From contig NC_133898.1 of NCBI RefSeq assembly GCF_964199755.1, forward strand, positions 129,578,224 to 129,642,223: a DNA stretch of 64,000 nt, in the 5' to 3' direction. Position numbers and translations under genes: made by a program. The notes under the pieces were generated by a model. It had not been told where the DNA came from, ran no database searches, and saw only the letters and a program-made list of their open reading frames with translations. Origin of the DNA: Larus michahellis (taxonomy: Eukaryota; Chordata; Aves; Charadriiformes; Laridae). Of this stretch, positions 47,868 to 61,424 are shown piece after piece; the stretch's first letter is position 1, and each line of letters begins with the position of its first letter.

Positions 47868-50784
47868 TTGCTTTTCAGACCTGCCATGTCACACTCATGT
47901 TTTCCTAGCAGGAACTCAGGCTGAATCGAGGTTGTCTCTATACCTCCTCCTCTCCATATGCAATGCCCCAGCACAGCTTCACACGCCGCAGGAAATCACT
48001 GCGAGGGCGCGCAGGGCAGCTGGATGTCACGCGTATAAGCATTCAGGGGCATGCTCCGAAGTATGGGGTCTGTGGGTTGGGTCACCCCAGAAGGAGCCAG
48101 CTGACGTTCTTAAAAGCAAATGAGAAGTTAAGAGCTAAAATTGGTCTTCTGAATCCCTCCCATGCACTGGTGCTACTGGAGCCAGCGAAAATTATATTAG
48201 CCTGCACAGTAAGCAGCAGCCATGCCTTTTTACAGCTTCACTGAAAGCATCTGGGCACTTAGAGAGATTTCCAATCCCATTTGTACGACAATTGCTTTGA
48301 TGCTACGAGAAGACTCAGGATGAGATCCTGCATCTCACCTTCGTGAGCAGGGACACTGCTGGAGTACCTCCACTGCTCCTGGAGAAATGCAGGAGAGGAT
48401 CTGGACCAGAGAAGAATTCTCATTCTTAAAATATGGGTTTAGTGCACCAGACGGTGCTGTGGCAGGTCAGACTGACAAGGCTCCTTTTGCAAATGTTGAT
48501 TTCAGTTATTTTGACCTTGTCAGATACAAAAATTTTATCTGGAGTCTGCTGCAAGGAGCTGCCCCTCCCACAGATCTGTTTTTCTTATTAAAAAAAAAAA
48601 ACAAACCCAAATAAAAAAAAAACAAAAAAAGAGAGAGAGAACACAAAGATACAAAAAGCACCTGAGCTCCCCGAAAAAGAAAAATAACTCATTAGGTGCT
48701 GGATCCTTGAAGAGACCCGAGTCTGGCGAGTGCTCTGGACAGACATCCCAGCATTGTATTTTACTGCATGCAATCTGCCGAACAACTGGGATTTGCTTAC
48801 CGCTGATTAGAATAGGAAGCTTGCATATTATGCATGTCTAAGAGGGAACGTAGCCTGATCTCATGCAAAAAAAGAAAGATACTGTGTGGCAAGCATAAAA
48901 TGGCTGCTCTTGCATTTTATGAAGACATACGGCAATGACCCTGAGCCAAACCGTTTGAACTTTCAGACAATAAAAACATCTTGCCTGCGTCTAAATTGTC
49001 AAGTGAACTTTCCCGAATGCCTTTGTGCAAAGTGCCTGCACTCGCAGATCTCAAAGCATTTCACAAGCATGAACAGCAGACAACCGATCCCGAAAAACCA
49101 CTCCCTTCCGACGTCTCAAAGGACTTAATGAAGTTGAACCTCCCACTGCAAGCTGCTGACTAACACACACCGTGTGATAGAATAGAAGGAGCTGGAAAAT
49201 AATGTAAAGAAGTCCCCTGACGTTTCCCTCTGCATTAAGATCAGGTATATCAGAACCACCCTGACAGTTTCTAGCTAATTTGCTCCTGAGAAATGTTCCA
49301 TAATTTCTGTAGATAACCTGCTTAGTGCTCAACTATTCCTAAAGTTAGAAGTTTTTCCTAATGCCTAACACAAATCTTCCTCGGTAACCCCAGAGTCACA
49401 GGCTTTTAGCACTTTGCTCATCCTTTCTTTGGTTTGGCTCAGTCTCCCAAGCAGGTAGGAGATATTTCACGGTTGAGAACGGTGAGTCACCGAAAGGTTC
49501 AATGCCACCCGAGGGTCGCAGGGACAGCAGAGCGTAACTCTCAGCACTCCTCACCTCTCAGCAGCCCGCCAAACAAACCCGAGGAAGACGAGCAGCAATT
49601 CCCGAGCCAACCGGTGGACATCGTTATATTGATGAGAAACTGATGTTCTGTTTCTAACAATGTACGAGCCTAATGGAAGAGGCCAAAAGACATTACTTCC
49701 TGCTCTGTTGTCAGCTTGAAAAGGGAGAAACGCAATGAATCCAAAACTTAAATCTCCTCCAAAGCCTTGCACAGGAAACTTAGATCCCCTATGGGGCCGG
49801 TATTAAGGTTCTGCTAGAAGACATAACTAAGAGTAATGGGATGAAATTAACTAAGAAAATTTCCTAACTGAATTTCAGCAGCTAATAGAGCTCTCATTTT
49901 CCCCAGGGAAGCCGTGGAAGCCCCAGCGCTCAGGAGAGCTGCAGTAATAGCGCTTTCACAATCGGAAGAATTTCTAATAACGCATGTCAGGACCGGTATC
50001 GCTCAGGGGCAGAACCATGCCCAGGGCTCCGCTGGCCCAGCCCGGCGCTGGGACCACTGCAGAAGGTGCTTCTTCAGGAGGGCAGGCGATGCTACACCTT
50101 CTACAGCGTAAGCAACAGGGACTGGTTTGGGCACGGAGATGACTTTCCTCGCCCGCTTGGGTCCACTTTGAAGGGGGAAAAAGAATAGAACCTGGTCAAG
50201 TTAGACCAGTTTGGCAGTGATGCCACAGTAACACGTTGCTGCTCCCTGGCAAAAATCAAAGGACACCTCTTCCATGATGCCAACACAACTGTCAGCGTGA
50301 CCGCACTTTTAACCAAACCAGGAACTCATCCAGCTCAAACCAAACAAAATCGGAACAAAACCGAGCAGACCAAGAGAGCACCGTGGAAAATTCATACATC
50401 TTTTTGTTAAGCTTCCCCTTCCCTGTGCTCTCCTGTCACTTGCCCTGGGCCAGTTCTGGCACAGCCTCATTGCACGGCCAGCTGAACCAATTCAGTAAAA
50501 CGCAAGGGGAAATAAAAAGGATTTCTTTTTTTTCTGAACCAAGCTGAATTGGCTGGTATTTCAATCAGACAAGAAACATATCTGGCACAAGGCAGGGTGG
50601 CAGGAGCAGAGAAACTGAGGAGGAGGAATTGAGACGGGCGATGAGGCAGGATAACACCTAAGGATGAGATGGTGACAAACTGTTAATTCGGCTCAGCTAT
50701 ATCATGAAACTATACCCGCGGTATCTGGGGAAATCTAAACCCATTTCTCCTATGAATAAAGTTGCCTTGGATCACGAAGCCAAG

Positions 50785-50900
50785 TGAAACACCTGACTCT
50801 GTTTCGCAATCTATGGAATGGGGATAATCGGGATCTATATCATCTCATCCTCTTTAATCTAAATGCATCTTTACAAAAGGATGCTTCAGGAGCACAGACA
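50785..50900. repeat. MIR-like relic
   Basis: CTGACTCTGTTTCGCAATCT then ATGGAATGGGGATAATCGGG resembles the MIR/L2 3' consensus order (ctcagtttcctcatctgtaaaatggggataat). Weak. Confidence 0.35.
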
Positions 50901-51091
50901 AGTGTCAAAATAAAAACCCAGACCAATAAAATCAAACCAAATAAGCCTCAACCAGAAAGCAAAGTCCCTGCTCCCCAGACAAAGTGAAATACTTTCAACT
51001 GATGAATTATTCATTTTGTTTAGCGCAGAATTTACAGTTATTTTAATTTAATCTTTGGATAAAGCATATGCTTAAAAAACAACACTCAACT

Positions 51092-51112
51092 CCCCCCCCC
51101 CCCCCCCCCCCC
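51092..51112 (+). repeat. Homopolymer C21
   Basis: Uninterrupted run of 21 C (G-run on the transcribed minus strand of HMBOX1), within the same intron as the G22 run. Confidence 0.95.
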
Positions 51113-54100
51113 AAGTCTTTAATGGCACTCAACAAAAGTGCCTTAAAACGGGTATATAGTCATTGATTCTGCTGCCAATCTTAGATGGGGTTTTTGTCTG
51201 AAAAAGAAGACAAACCTCAACTCCAACGTATGATTAGAGGAGAAGGACTCATCACTTGAAAAAAAAAAAAGAAAGAAAAAAAAAAGGAAGAAAAAAAAGA
51301 CAGACAGACAAGACAACACAGCTTCATTAAAAAAGAGAAAACCCTAAGGGAATTTTCAATTTTGTAGTTCTAAAGAGAAGGCTTGAAAAGAAGTAGTAAA
51401 GCAGAGAAAAGAAGAAAAAAAAATTATCTTTGGGACAAGACGTAAGGAAGAACGCGAAACTGAACCAGAAAAAGACTTTCAAGTTGAACCTCAGGTTTTC
51501 ACAAAAAGGCCGACTGTAGTCTTAGCCCCGTTCCCGAAGGAGGGTTAACCACACGACAGCATCACCGCGCGCAGGACTCAGCATATTTCACGAGCAGGAG
51601 GCTCCAGAAGAGAACAGGTCAAGGTTGATATCACCAGCACAGCAGCGAGAGCGAGCTTGCACTGCAGTTGTCTGAACCACACCTAGTCTGCAGTTAAATA
51701 TAGAACTTTACTTTCTGGAACTATTGCTCCTCTTAACCTTCAGAGCATAAATATTCGGAGAGATATTTAAAAGAAAAAAAAAATGGAAAGGAGAGAGGGA
51801 GAAAGAGACCTGAATCTATCGTCCGAAATCTAAGCCTAGCGACTAATAAACTACCCTGGGAGGATTTCCAAAAAAGCAGTAAAGACTGGAGAATTGAATT
51901 ACAGAAACCGCAAGCAGCATTCTGGAAATCCACTATAAACCAATTAGTTTCTTTAATACACATACCCTGTATACAGACACTTATGTACATCAGACGTTCA
52001 AGTATATGTGCTGGCCCTAACTCTAATTTTAATTATATCAGGTTGGTACCAATATAACAATTAATTGCACTGGAATTTTTGTTGATTTGCATCTTTTAAA
52101 AAAAGAGAAACTTCCAACCCTCCCCCTCCTCATTCAGTTCATGGGCCAAATCCTGACCAGTGCTGCACGTTTTCGGTTGGAGAGCCTGCTCCTAGAAGCA
52201 AATCTCTCTAATTTTTTGCAATCAAATTCAGATTCTTTCCTTGAAGTGCTCTCAGCTGGTTTGACAAACCGACTTTTAGCAACTGCAATTTCTTACCAAC
52301 TGAATCCAAGTCAAAAGCACATACCACAATTAACTGATATAGCAGCCCAAGACTTTGATCCTCACCCCAAAAAATGTTCGTACAGCTTTGCAGCAACGTT
52401 TCAGAAGTTTATAGGAGGAAGTAGCTCTGCATTACCTACAAAAGAGTTTCCATTAGGGTCTAGATTCAGCCCTCTCATCTTCAGACATTTAACTAAATTG
52501 ACAAAGTTAGGTCTAATTGCAGAAGGCTCCTCTTTTGCAGCCAGAAAGGTGCATACAGGCCTCCTGAGTTGCATTACTGAGATGGAATTGTCTTCCGGAT
52601 CTCTGTTTCTCATTCCTGGATAGCTAGAAGCCAAGATGAACAAGGACTTTCCTCAGCTTCCCAAATGAAAAGCTCAAAACCAGGTGCCTAAATCCCTGTA
52701 TACCCCAACGGCGCATCAAGATACTGCAGGACGTACAAACACAACGCAACGATACTTGCATTTAGTTAAGGAAAATAGTCCATTAAACTGAGTAGGACGC
52801 CTCCACTCACAGTCAAAACTTAATCCTTCAGAGGAAAATGCAAATTAGCAGCTAAACGGCACCAGAGCACATGCGATGCCAAATACCATTTTAGTGGGCC
52901 AAATGCTTAATTCCTGACCCTACAGCATCAAGCGAACCTGATCTGCTTGGGCCAGACAGCCGGAGTCTGGTTACCTTCATGTTATGAGACATATTACGGA
53001 CAAGCCCGGAAGAATCCGGTGACTTGTACGTGAAATTAGTTGGCTTCTTCCTCGGGCTCCCAAGAGGGTCTTTTCCTCCCATCCTTTCAAAACTTGTCAC
53101 ATAAACCAGCTCATTCTTACAGCTCAACTAGGCCTATTACAGCATAACAGTTAAACAACCATATTCCCAACTTGCTTTAGGGTGTAGTTTTATTGTCATA
53201 CAAAGCTTTTACCACCGCTTGAGTTTACTGTGTTCTTGCCTCAAGTGAAACTCCTCGGCCATACTTTCCAGTAGCCACACACAAGGCTGAGAAATTTAGT
53301 GCTTGCGGTGACCCAGCAAGAGCTTTGCAAATTAATATTAAAGCCAGGATTGAGGCAGTGTGGCAGAAGTCCCCATCTACCAGCAGAATAAGGAGAAAAC
53401 CCCAACAGCAAAGACCTTGCAGAGCACGAGACAAGACACAGCAAACAAAAGCAAGAACGACAAAGAAGAAAAAAGGTAATGAAAAATGAGATCAAGTGAC
53501 TACGTATCCGCGCACACAACTGGATGACTTCCAATGTCAACACCATCTCGCTTCTTTACACATGCAAAACCAAATTCCCGCATGTTTAACAGACACATCC
53601 CAAACTAGTGCAGGTTGTCCGACTTCTTGAAGTGTCACAGCAGAGCCTGGCGTTAGGAGGGCTCTGGAGGAGGAAAGGGCAGCGACTGCTTGCTTAGCTT
53701 TCTCCTCCTGCTTGGTGTTCCCACGGCACCCACCACAAAGGGGTCCAAGGCACTATCTTGAGTCAAACAGCAAATAACAGCCGTTATCGCACTTTAGGCC
53801 AGAGAGAAACCAAGAAGAAACCCACCCACGCCCAAAGAGCTCTAATTCTACTTCAGAGCAACTAAATACTTCACACACAGAGAGTTAATAAGGAGATGGC
53901 ATTGGCATTCCACACGCTGCAGTCGGGACAGTCATACAAGCATTTTAAAGTGCTAAAGACCCTATACTGCATGTCACACGGCCTGTGCGGAGTGGGACAC
54001 CAGAAAACCAGAGTCCCCTGTACTACCACATTTCAGAACTTTGCATTAGTTCGGTCTAGCAAAAAAAAAAAAAAAAAAGGTTTCAAACTTTTACATTCAG

Positions 54101-55294
54101 ACAAAGCTGCAAACGTCAGTGCAGTGCCAAGACAGAACATGGACACAAACACTTAGTTATGGCTCTCGGCTCTGCAAAGACCCTCCGATGGCCTGTGGCC
54201 ACACAGAAGTATGTCCATCTTGTGTGTAAAAAGGCTTGGGTCCCCGAGAGAGCTCAGTGTTTTGGTCTTAGCTCTTAGGCAAAAGGAGACACTCTCCTGC
54301 TCCTAATCAGTTCCAAAGACCCTCGTCCAAGCAAGAGGAAAGAGAGCGAAGCATTACAGAAAGAGCAAAAGCACATCCTAAAAACCGGCTGGCCGAGGAC
54401 TCAAAGGAGGTGCAAACCAGAGGGGAATGTAGCGCACACAGTCGCATCTGGTGCTGTCATGGCAGGGAGGTTCCTCACGCTCTCGGAGGGAGGAAAACTC
54501 CTCCCAGCCATTTAGCTCTGAACAGAGCCAAGCATTCATCCCTAAACTACGGCTGAGCTCACTAGCCCTTTTCTGTTATACAATATTACCCACAAAAGAG
54601 ACATTACTGTACGCAGAGGGAAAGGCAAAGCAGCCAGGCAGCCAGGGGACCGGGCTCAGAGCGTGCTTCGTCTCCGCAGGACTGAGGAGCTGGGAGCTCT
54701 AATGATCACCTGCCACTCTGCATATGTATTTGAAAGATCCACTTTGCTCTGTACTGTTCCCAGCTCATGTAAAAGGGTTGTAAGAGACTTTTTGGACACG
54801 GAAATCTACTGCTTGTTAGGCAAAGTTCTACATCCTGAACAATTATAGTGCTGCCGAAATGCCAGTTATCAACTGTAAAATAACATGATAGACTATGAGG
54901 ACAAATCCGTAAATTGGGAAAGGAGAAATGCAGAATGTAAAGAGCATGCAGACCCCCACGAAGACAGAGCCTGGGTTAGGCTAGATGGAAAGGTTTTTGG
55001 GAAAGTAAAGGAAGAGGAGAACACCAATGCTGTCAGACAGCACCAACGACAAGATGTCTTAGGGGCTACAGAAAATGAGATATTGTCCAGAGGAGTGTAA
55101 CATCTTTTTAAACAACAAAAGGGGTGAAATAGCTCCTCCTACTCTATCGTTGAGAATCAAATGATTACACTGTTATTAACTTGCATGATGCTAAAGCACA
55201 TCCATGAAAATTGAGCTGGCGTTCACCAGAGCAGGAAAAAGGATACTTGTATTGGCTTTAAAATGCCCATCTCCGTAACCCCAAAGCGACATAC

Positions 55295-55448
55295 CTTTCC
55301 ATAACAGCCAGGCACTCCTTTCTCCACGTGAACCGACTGCCTCGCCGTAGTCTGAAGGTCCCAGAGGTAGCTGTGACTGGGGGAGGCGTCTGTCTCCATT
55401 CTGGCTCTTCTATTGGGATAGGAGCGGGTCTCATGCTTAACGTAGCCC
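55295..55448 (-). CDS. HMBOX1: HMBOX1 coding exon: linker and start of the homeodomain
   Basis: A 154-base exon encoding 50 complete codons, about residues 234-283. It begins ATLSMRPAPIPIEEPEWRQ, runs through a proline-rich linker (TPPPVTATSGT) and enters the basic N-terminal arm and helix 1 of the homeodomain (FRLRRGSRFTWRKECLAVME). Acceptor ATTCTTAG lies right of 55448 and donor GTATGT left of 55295. It enters in phase 1 and leaves in phase 2, the AG at its end combining with T of the next exon to give serine. The run of basic residues RLRRGSR is typical of the minor-groove arm of a homeodomain. A longer open frame overlapping this exon in another frame is a shadow. Confidence 0.97.
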
Positions 55449-58400
55449 CTAAGAATAATAAATACTGTGTTTCCTAGTGGATTAAAAGTCATGCCCATTT
55501 TCTCACTCCTGCTCATGAAAAAAAGACAAGACAGATGATTGAAACCATTCAAACTAAAAAAAGTAAAGCATTATCAAAGACACCTTAAAGATACACAAAG
55601 CCAGCTCGAGTTCCCATCCCCAACCTCCACGCCAGAGAGGTACCAGGTGACCATGGAAATCTAAGGGAGACAGAACTGAGCTGAGAGTCACTTAGGAAAA
55701 GCCGTCCTGTCTTCATCAAGAGGAAAACGGTCTTACAGAAAGGGTGAGCTATGCCCCGGCTGGGATTTCTTTAGTTTGCGCCGCTACCTCTTCTGCCACA
55801 CAATGGGAAATAACAGGTTTCTATTTAATTGTACAGCCAGTCTCAGAAAGCAAAACGTAAATTTATACCAAAGGTATTTCAACATGTCCAAAGAGCTGAG
55901 TAAACACGTGAAATAGCTCCACCGATAGAAACACACCCTGTGACCTGCGCAAACATGGGCTCCCGAGTGCCGGGTTGCCTGAAAAAGTCACTGAAAGCAG
56001 ATTAACATCGCACCTCTCCTCTTCTGTCCCCCTTCTATGGATATATTTCTCCTTTCAAGAAGCCTGAGCTGGAAAGCATCAAGCAAGAGACAGGACTTGG
56101 CACCATGCCTTCAGGAAAGGCCCTTTGAAACTTATCCCCGATTCTTTCCACAACAGCCTCTCAGTTAATAAATCAAGATAAATCAAGACACGCTGGGAGA
56201 CCGATCTTTCGTGTATCCCTTGCTGAGGATGGAAGCCGGTGTAGGACATGAGCACGTAAAAGAGGGTATGTTCTGAAGGACAGCTTTGTGCTCAGTGACT
56301 TCCCCTGGAGGGGAGAAATAACTGTTCTTGCGTGCAAAACATAAAAAAACCCAGTCATATGAAAAGATAAATCACCACCTATATCCCATATGCATACTGA
56401 GTTCAACTGGAATTCAGGCACTGAACCAGCCTGGATAGAGGGAAGAGCAGCAGGCAGCTCGGCTCGCAGCAGGAATACAGTATCGGGCACACGTAAAAGC
56501 AGGGCTGAGACAGCAAATCCCTCTGGGTACACAGGCTTGCTCAGAATGGTTAGGATTTAATAATGAAAACATACTGTGTTGGTGAAACAACACTGCTTGT
56601 TTAATTTAAAACAGAGTAAAAGGGTTAAGGGAACTTCGAGTTTAACCAATAAACAAATTCCTACAGTTAAAAAGCAAGAAATTGGCTATTTATGCATTTG
56701 GCTGTGTTCCTTTCCAGACATGGATATTTTCCTTACTGCCAGGGGCTTGTATCTGTGTTAGGTAGTGGAGCCCAAAACAATGACAAAATTTTACCCAGGA
56801 GAAGTCCCTAAGAAGCGAAGCCCGCAGTCTCTGCCTTGCATGCACAACGGACGGGGACTCCTACTAATTCCCAGCTAACGAGCCTACACACAACGCTTCG
56901 TTTTATCAACATAGGAAATACTTCCCGTATCGCCGATTTATTGGGAGGCTATTTCAAGGATACTTCCTTATCCATTCTTGCTAGTACTTGCACGGTTTAG
57001 GGGTCTGGGTCGGTATCAAGTTGCTAGGTTTTAAATATACTTCAAAAAACTAACAAACTTTAAAGAAAAATTATAAAAATTTTAAAAAGAAGCAGGGGGG
57101 AACGGGACAAGAAATTAGCTTTCCCCGCATTGTCTTAGCAATATTCTTTCCCTTCCTGAGGATTTCATTTCACAGGGAGAGTACAGAAACATCAGTGATG
57201 CCTAACATCAAGGTAAGAGATGCAGAATACTTCCATTACATTTGCCCGTGATTTTTCAGACAAAGGTTGAAAAAAACAATTTAAAAAATCTGCATTTAAA
57301 GCATAAATTTCCTCCTGCTACTGATATGTTCGCTTACTGAATATAAGATGCTTTTTTTCATTTTAGTAGCCTTGCTAGATAATTCACCTATTTCTCTTTT
57401 CTATGGGGTAACATCAATATCAGCAGCAGATAAGGGAGACATATGCCGAGAATTACAAGTACGTACCCACCGCTGGTTTTGCACACACATGAAGATGAAG
57501 CATCTGAATGCATACGGAGGCCCAAGGTGCGCTTGGATGGATGGGGGGCAATAGGGGTGGACATACGCGCTGCTGCCACATTTGATAAGGTCATTATTGA
57601 GCTTTTCTCCATTCCCCTCAATTAAGTGAGCACTTGGGGATCCCGTTTATTCTGCTGTTCCAAGGCGTCATTGCCGCCATCTCACCACCTCCACTTCTTT
57701 ACAACTTAATAAGTTACATCCTAGTTACTAGGTCAGATTCTTTTTACAAACCCCTCAAACAGCTTTTAAGAAGTGAAACTCCTCTCTGGAGCAGAATGAG
57801 CGGAGCAAATGCAGTATGAGATTTTCATCTTAGTATATGCATCAAAAAGCAAGACATCTGTAAGGGGTGTAGAGGTGAACCGTCTGGGAAGAACTCCTTT
57901 CGCAGAGAAAAATGAAAAGCGGCGTCTCTCGCTACCTGCCAGTGCTGAGCACCTTTTGCAACAATACCGTATTTCCTTTGTGCAGGCCAGCGTTTTCTCA
58001 GCTGCGGGGTATGACTCTGGGGATGCTGCAGGTGGCTTTTGGGGGAAGAGGAGGCAAGAGTGATGCTCTTCCAACAGGAACGCAGCTCTGTCTCTATACT
58101 CCAAATTCCTTGTGGCAAAAGCCTGCCGCCTTTTTAGCGCATCCCAGACACTATCCTGAAGAAAGAGTCTTGCTCTTAAAAGCGTCACATGGGAATTGCT
58201 GATCCACATCACGTGTCTCAGAGAAGCCCTGCCATGCCGGGGCGATGCGCGCGACGGTTGAAGCAAGCCTCAGGCCATCTCCTGGCTCCAAGAAACCATT
58301 TAGTAAAAAGTCTTCGCGGCAAGTCCCTATCATATATTATACCGGTAAGAACAGCTGTCACACTTTATTTTTAGCCAGACTGATCTGAGATCACAGGATA

Positions 58401-58611
58401 AACACCTTTCAGTTACGACCGCGCCAGGCTGGACTGGAATCAGCCGCCTGCGCAGCAAAAGGTTCCCTACAGAGCTCAGTGCTTGGATGGAAAGGACCAG
58501 AGCAGGGACTATTTTCTCTGCAGCTCTGCAAAACAGTAAATCACCAACAATACGTTTCCACCGCAAATCTCATGGGATATCCAGTCCCTGTTTTGGGTTT
58601 TTGTTTTTGTG

Positions 58612-58636
58612 TTTTTTTTTTTTTTTTTTTTTTTTT
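58612..58636 (+). repeat. Homopolymer T25
   Basis: Run of 25 T preceded by a T-rich, G-interrupted tract from about 58590. Confidence 0.95.
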
Positions 58637-59839
58637 GTGGTAGGCTTTTCTTTTATAGCTAAATAAGAACTGCTACGGGAATAACACAAGAGATGCTACC
58701 TCTTGATAACAGCTACCTTTCTTTTCCCCTTTTGTTCAAGGAGGAAGAGCACATGGTTTTCTCCAAGGTGACCACAGCTGCCTTCCTATTACAGAAGACC
58801 GGCAGAAATAAATACCGAGCCTAAATGGAAGCAGTCTGCATCCATCTGTACCCCCAACACATCATTTCTAGGTGCCAGCTTCAGTTTGCAGCACACAGAG
58901 GCAAAAGACACGCTAAAGTTACTCCACAACAAACTTTCCACATTGCCCAAGACCCAGTGCCAGCCAAACTAATCAGGCTAAGAACTACCAATGTAAAAAG
59001 AAAATTTATTTATTTATTTAAAAAACACGGGCTCTGAAGAAATAATCAGAACATTACAGGACTCTATGCGCTCATATACTGGCTTCTGAAACATATACTA
59101 TTTATCTACTGCCAAAATGCTCTCAGTCCTCCACAAAACACAAGAGATGTGGTGCCTGTCCAAAAAAAAAAAAGCCCGATCTAAATGAAAAGCATCCCTA
59201 TTAATTGGATTAAAGACCCTTCAAACACTAGCGTTTAGCATTGACTTCTCCCCTTCAACAGAAAACTGCCTTTCACCCTAATTGGCAACTGTTTCCAGAA
59301 AAATTCACAATCACCAGTACACTGGAATTCGCAGCGGTGCCATCAACTCCAACATCGCTCCTACCAGGAAAACGTCGATCGAGAAATTTGTGAGCAAGAT
59401 TATTGCGTGCAGTAGGAAAAGCGTGGGGCTTTTTCTGATCCATGAGACTCAAAGTCTCTTCTGCGACGTTGCAGTCTGCCGTTGCCTGAACACCCACCAC
59501 CAAAGAGAGGAGAAATACAGAAACTGCCCGTGCCAACCAGCAATCAAAAGCAAGTAAATAACAAACAGCATATTCAAGAGGTCAAAGCAAGCTGGCAAAT
59601 AACGAACGCGATGGAGTTGCTGAGTCCCTTCTGTACAGGAGCAACATCCAGCAACGTCTCCACAGCAGCGATGTCTCAAAACTGCTCTAAGGCTCCACAA
59701 CACAAAGTTGTTTGGTTAGCACATGCAGGACTGCTTCTGGATGATCTAAAGCATTATATAGCGCCATTATACATTTGAAAAGAAAATCTCTTTTGATGTA
59801 TTTATAAGTCATCTTTGGTGCCCTGTATTATTAGAAACT

Positions 59840-60020
59840 CCCGGCTGGGTGCAGTATATAAGCACAGTAAAGGACAGTCCCTGCTGCGAGGACCTTACAG
59901 GCGAAGCATGCGCAGCAAACGGTCTCGTCTAGGAGACGGGAAAGTGAGGTGCAAAGCTGAGATGATTTGCTAAGAGGAGCCAGGGAAAGGCTACGGGTCT
60001 GCCAAGTGATATCCAGTCCT
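59840..60020. repeat. Ancient L3/MIR-like relic
   Basis: GGACAGTCCCTGCTGCGAGG, ACCTTACAG, then GGGAAAGTGAGGTGCAAAGC and ATGATTTGCTAAGAGGAGCC match the order of an ancient amniote LINE 3' region (cagtccctgccccaaagagcttacag, aactgaggcacagag, tgacttgccc). Collinear, diverged. Confidence 0.5.
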
Positions 60021-60417
60021 TTCCACATGAAACAACTATTCTTTCTTTAACAGTTCATAAACTTGTCATATCTGGTGTCCTAGTCCTTCAAAACTGTTTC
60101 AATTTTAAGCGAAAGTTTTATTTCCATTACTACAAAAACAAATTCAGTCAGAAAATGGACTTACTCTGAAGATCCAGTTTTCTAAAATAAGGAATTAAAG
60201 AACTGGGGGAGCTAAAAGTTCCCAAAGACCTCACCTTGCCCATCGGTAACTCAAACACGGAGGTGCTTCTGCACAGAGAGACCTGGCTCTAGCACTCAAA
60301 GGAGAAGGATTGAGATTTTATTCCCAGCAGTTGGAACTGGAAAAGATGGGATATGTGAGAATAGAAAGCCAGGTGTGACTTCCTAGTAAGTGAGCAAATA
60401 GAAAAAAACACATGCCA

Positions 60418-60857
60418 GTCCAAGTCATATGAGGAGAGGCTGAGGGAGCTGGGCATGTTTAGCTTGGAGAAGAGGAGGCTGAGGGGAGACCTCATTGCCC
60501 TCTACAACTCCCTGAAAGGAGGGTGGAGAGAGGGGGGGGTTGGCCTCTTCTCCCAGGGGAATAATGACAGGACCAGAGGAAATGGGCTGAAGCTGCGGCA
60601 GGGGAGGTTTAGGTTAGATATTAGGAGGAATTACTTTACTGGAAGAGTGGTCAGGCACTGGAACAGCCTGCCCGGGGAGGTGGCTGAGTCACCATCCCTG
60701 GAGGTGTTTAAGAAACGTCTAGATGTGGCACTTCAGGGCATGCTCTAGGACAGAGATTGTAGGGGGTTTTTTGTTTTGGTTTGGGTTTTTTTGTGTGTAT
60801 GGTTGGACTCGATGATCTCAAAGGTCCTTTCCAACGATGAACATTCTATGATTCAAT
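60418..60857 (+). mobile_element. CR1 LINE 3' fragment, different subfamily
   Basis: Well-preserved plus-strand CR1. The frame 60455-60748 encodes the end of ORF2 ([35 protein letters not shown]). The 3' tail contains GTTGGACTCGATGATCTCAA and ends CATTCTATGATTC. A T/G-rich patch (about 60759-60798) lies between the ORF2 end and the tail. It belongs to a different subfamily from the copies at 4509-8175, judging by sequence. Confidence 0.93.
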
Positions 60858-61424
60858 CTCTTAAGTTTCTTCAAAGGAGGACAATCTTTTAGAGTACAGT
60901 GACAGTGTCACTTCTTTGGGCACATGGCGGGAAGCTCTACTGACTTCCTCATTTTCTGACTCTAAAGAAGGCAGCAGAACAGCTAGTTGAGTCTAGTAAT
61001 CACAGGATACTCTACGTAGTATCCAGAACTTAGGCTCCAAATTGGTTTTATGACAGTAATTTAAACCCAGGGTGCTTTGGACAAGGTTGGTACCTTCCTT
61101 AAGACACTGTATACACTTGCACATATGCACGTTAATTATCTCGTGGCTAGCTGGTCTGACCTGCAATAGAGAAGATGGCAATAATTCAAAGCCTGCAAGA
61201 TTATCCTACAATAAACAAAACCAACCACATTTTCCTCCAGTAGACTTTTCCAACAGCCACAGGAAAACTCAGGGTTCCCCTTTACCTTAGTCTCTAAAAA
61301 GAAACGAAACGTTGTTTGGTTCTAAAGGGAATTTAAGTACATCCAAACAGTCCCTTGGCACAGACAGAGGAGCCATTGTGCCTTTTACGTTTCTTAAAAA
61401 TGCTGCATAGTATCTCTTTATTTA

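Larger units (their letters stand above)
33428..55294 (-). other. HMBOX1 intron, about 21.9 kb
   Basis: The largest intron. It holds an old CR1 fragment with a reverse-transcriptase motif (43955-44890), a younger CR1 fragment lacking its 3' tail (47517-47867), older CR1 fragments (35080-35194, 47010-47260), MIR-like relics, and long G and C runs at 41804-41825 and 51092-51112. A 178-codon open frame at 52087-52623 on the plus strand is unexplained. Outside these I see only unique AT-rich intronic sequence with A-rich tracts (51250-51300, 48590-48640). Confidence 0.85.

Noticed and set aside
57766..58266. 166-codon minus-strand open frame
   Set aside because: No recognisable domain; overlapping frames on the other strand are equally open; inside an HMBOX1 intron without splice evidence.
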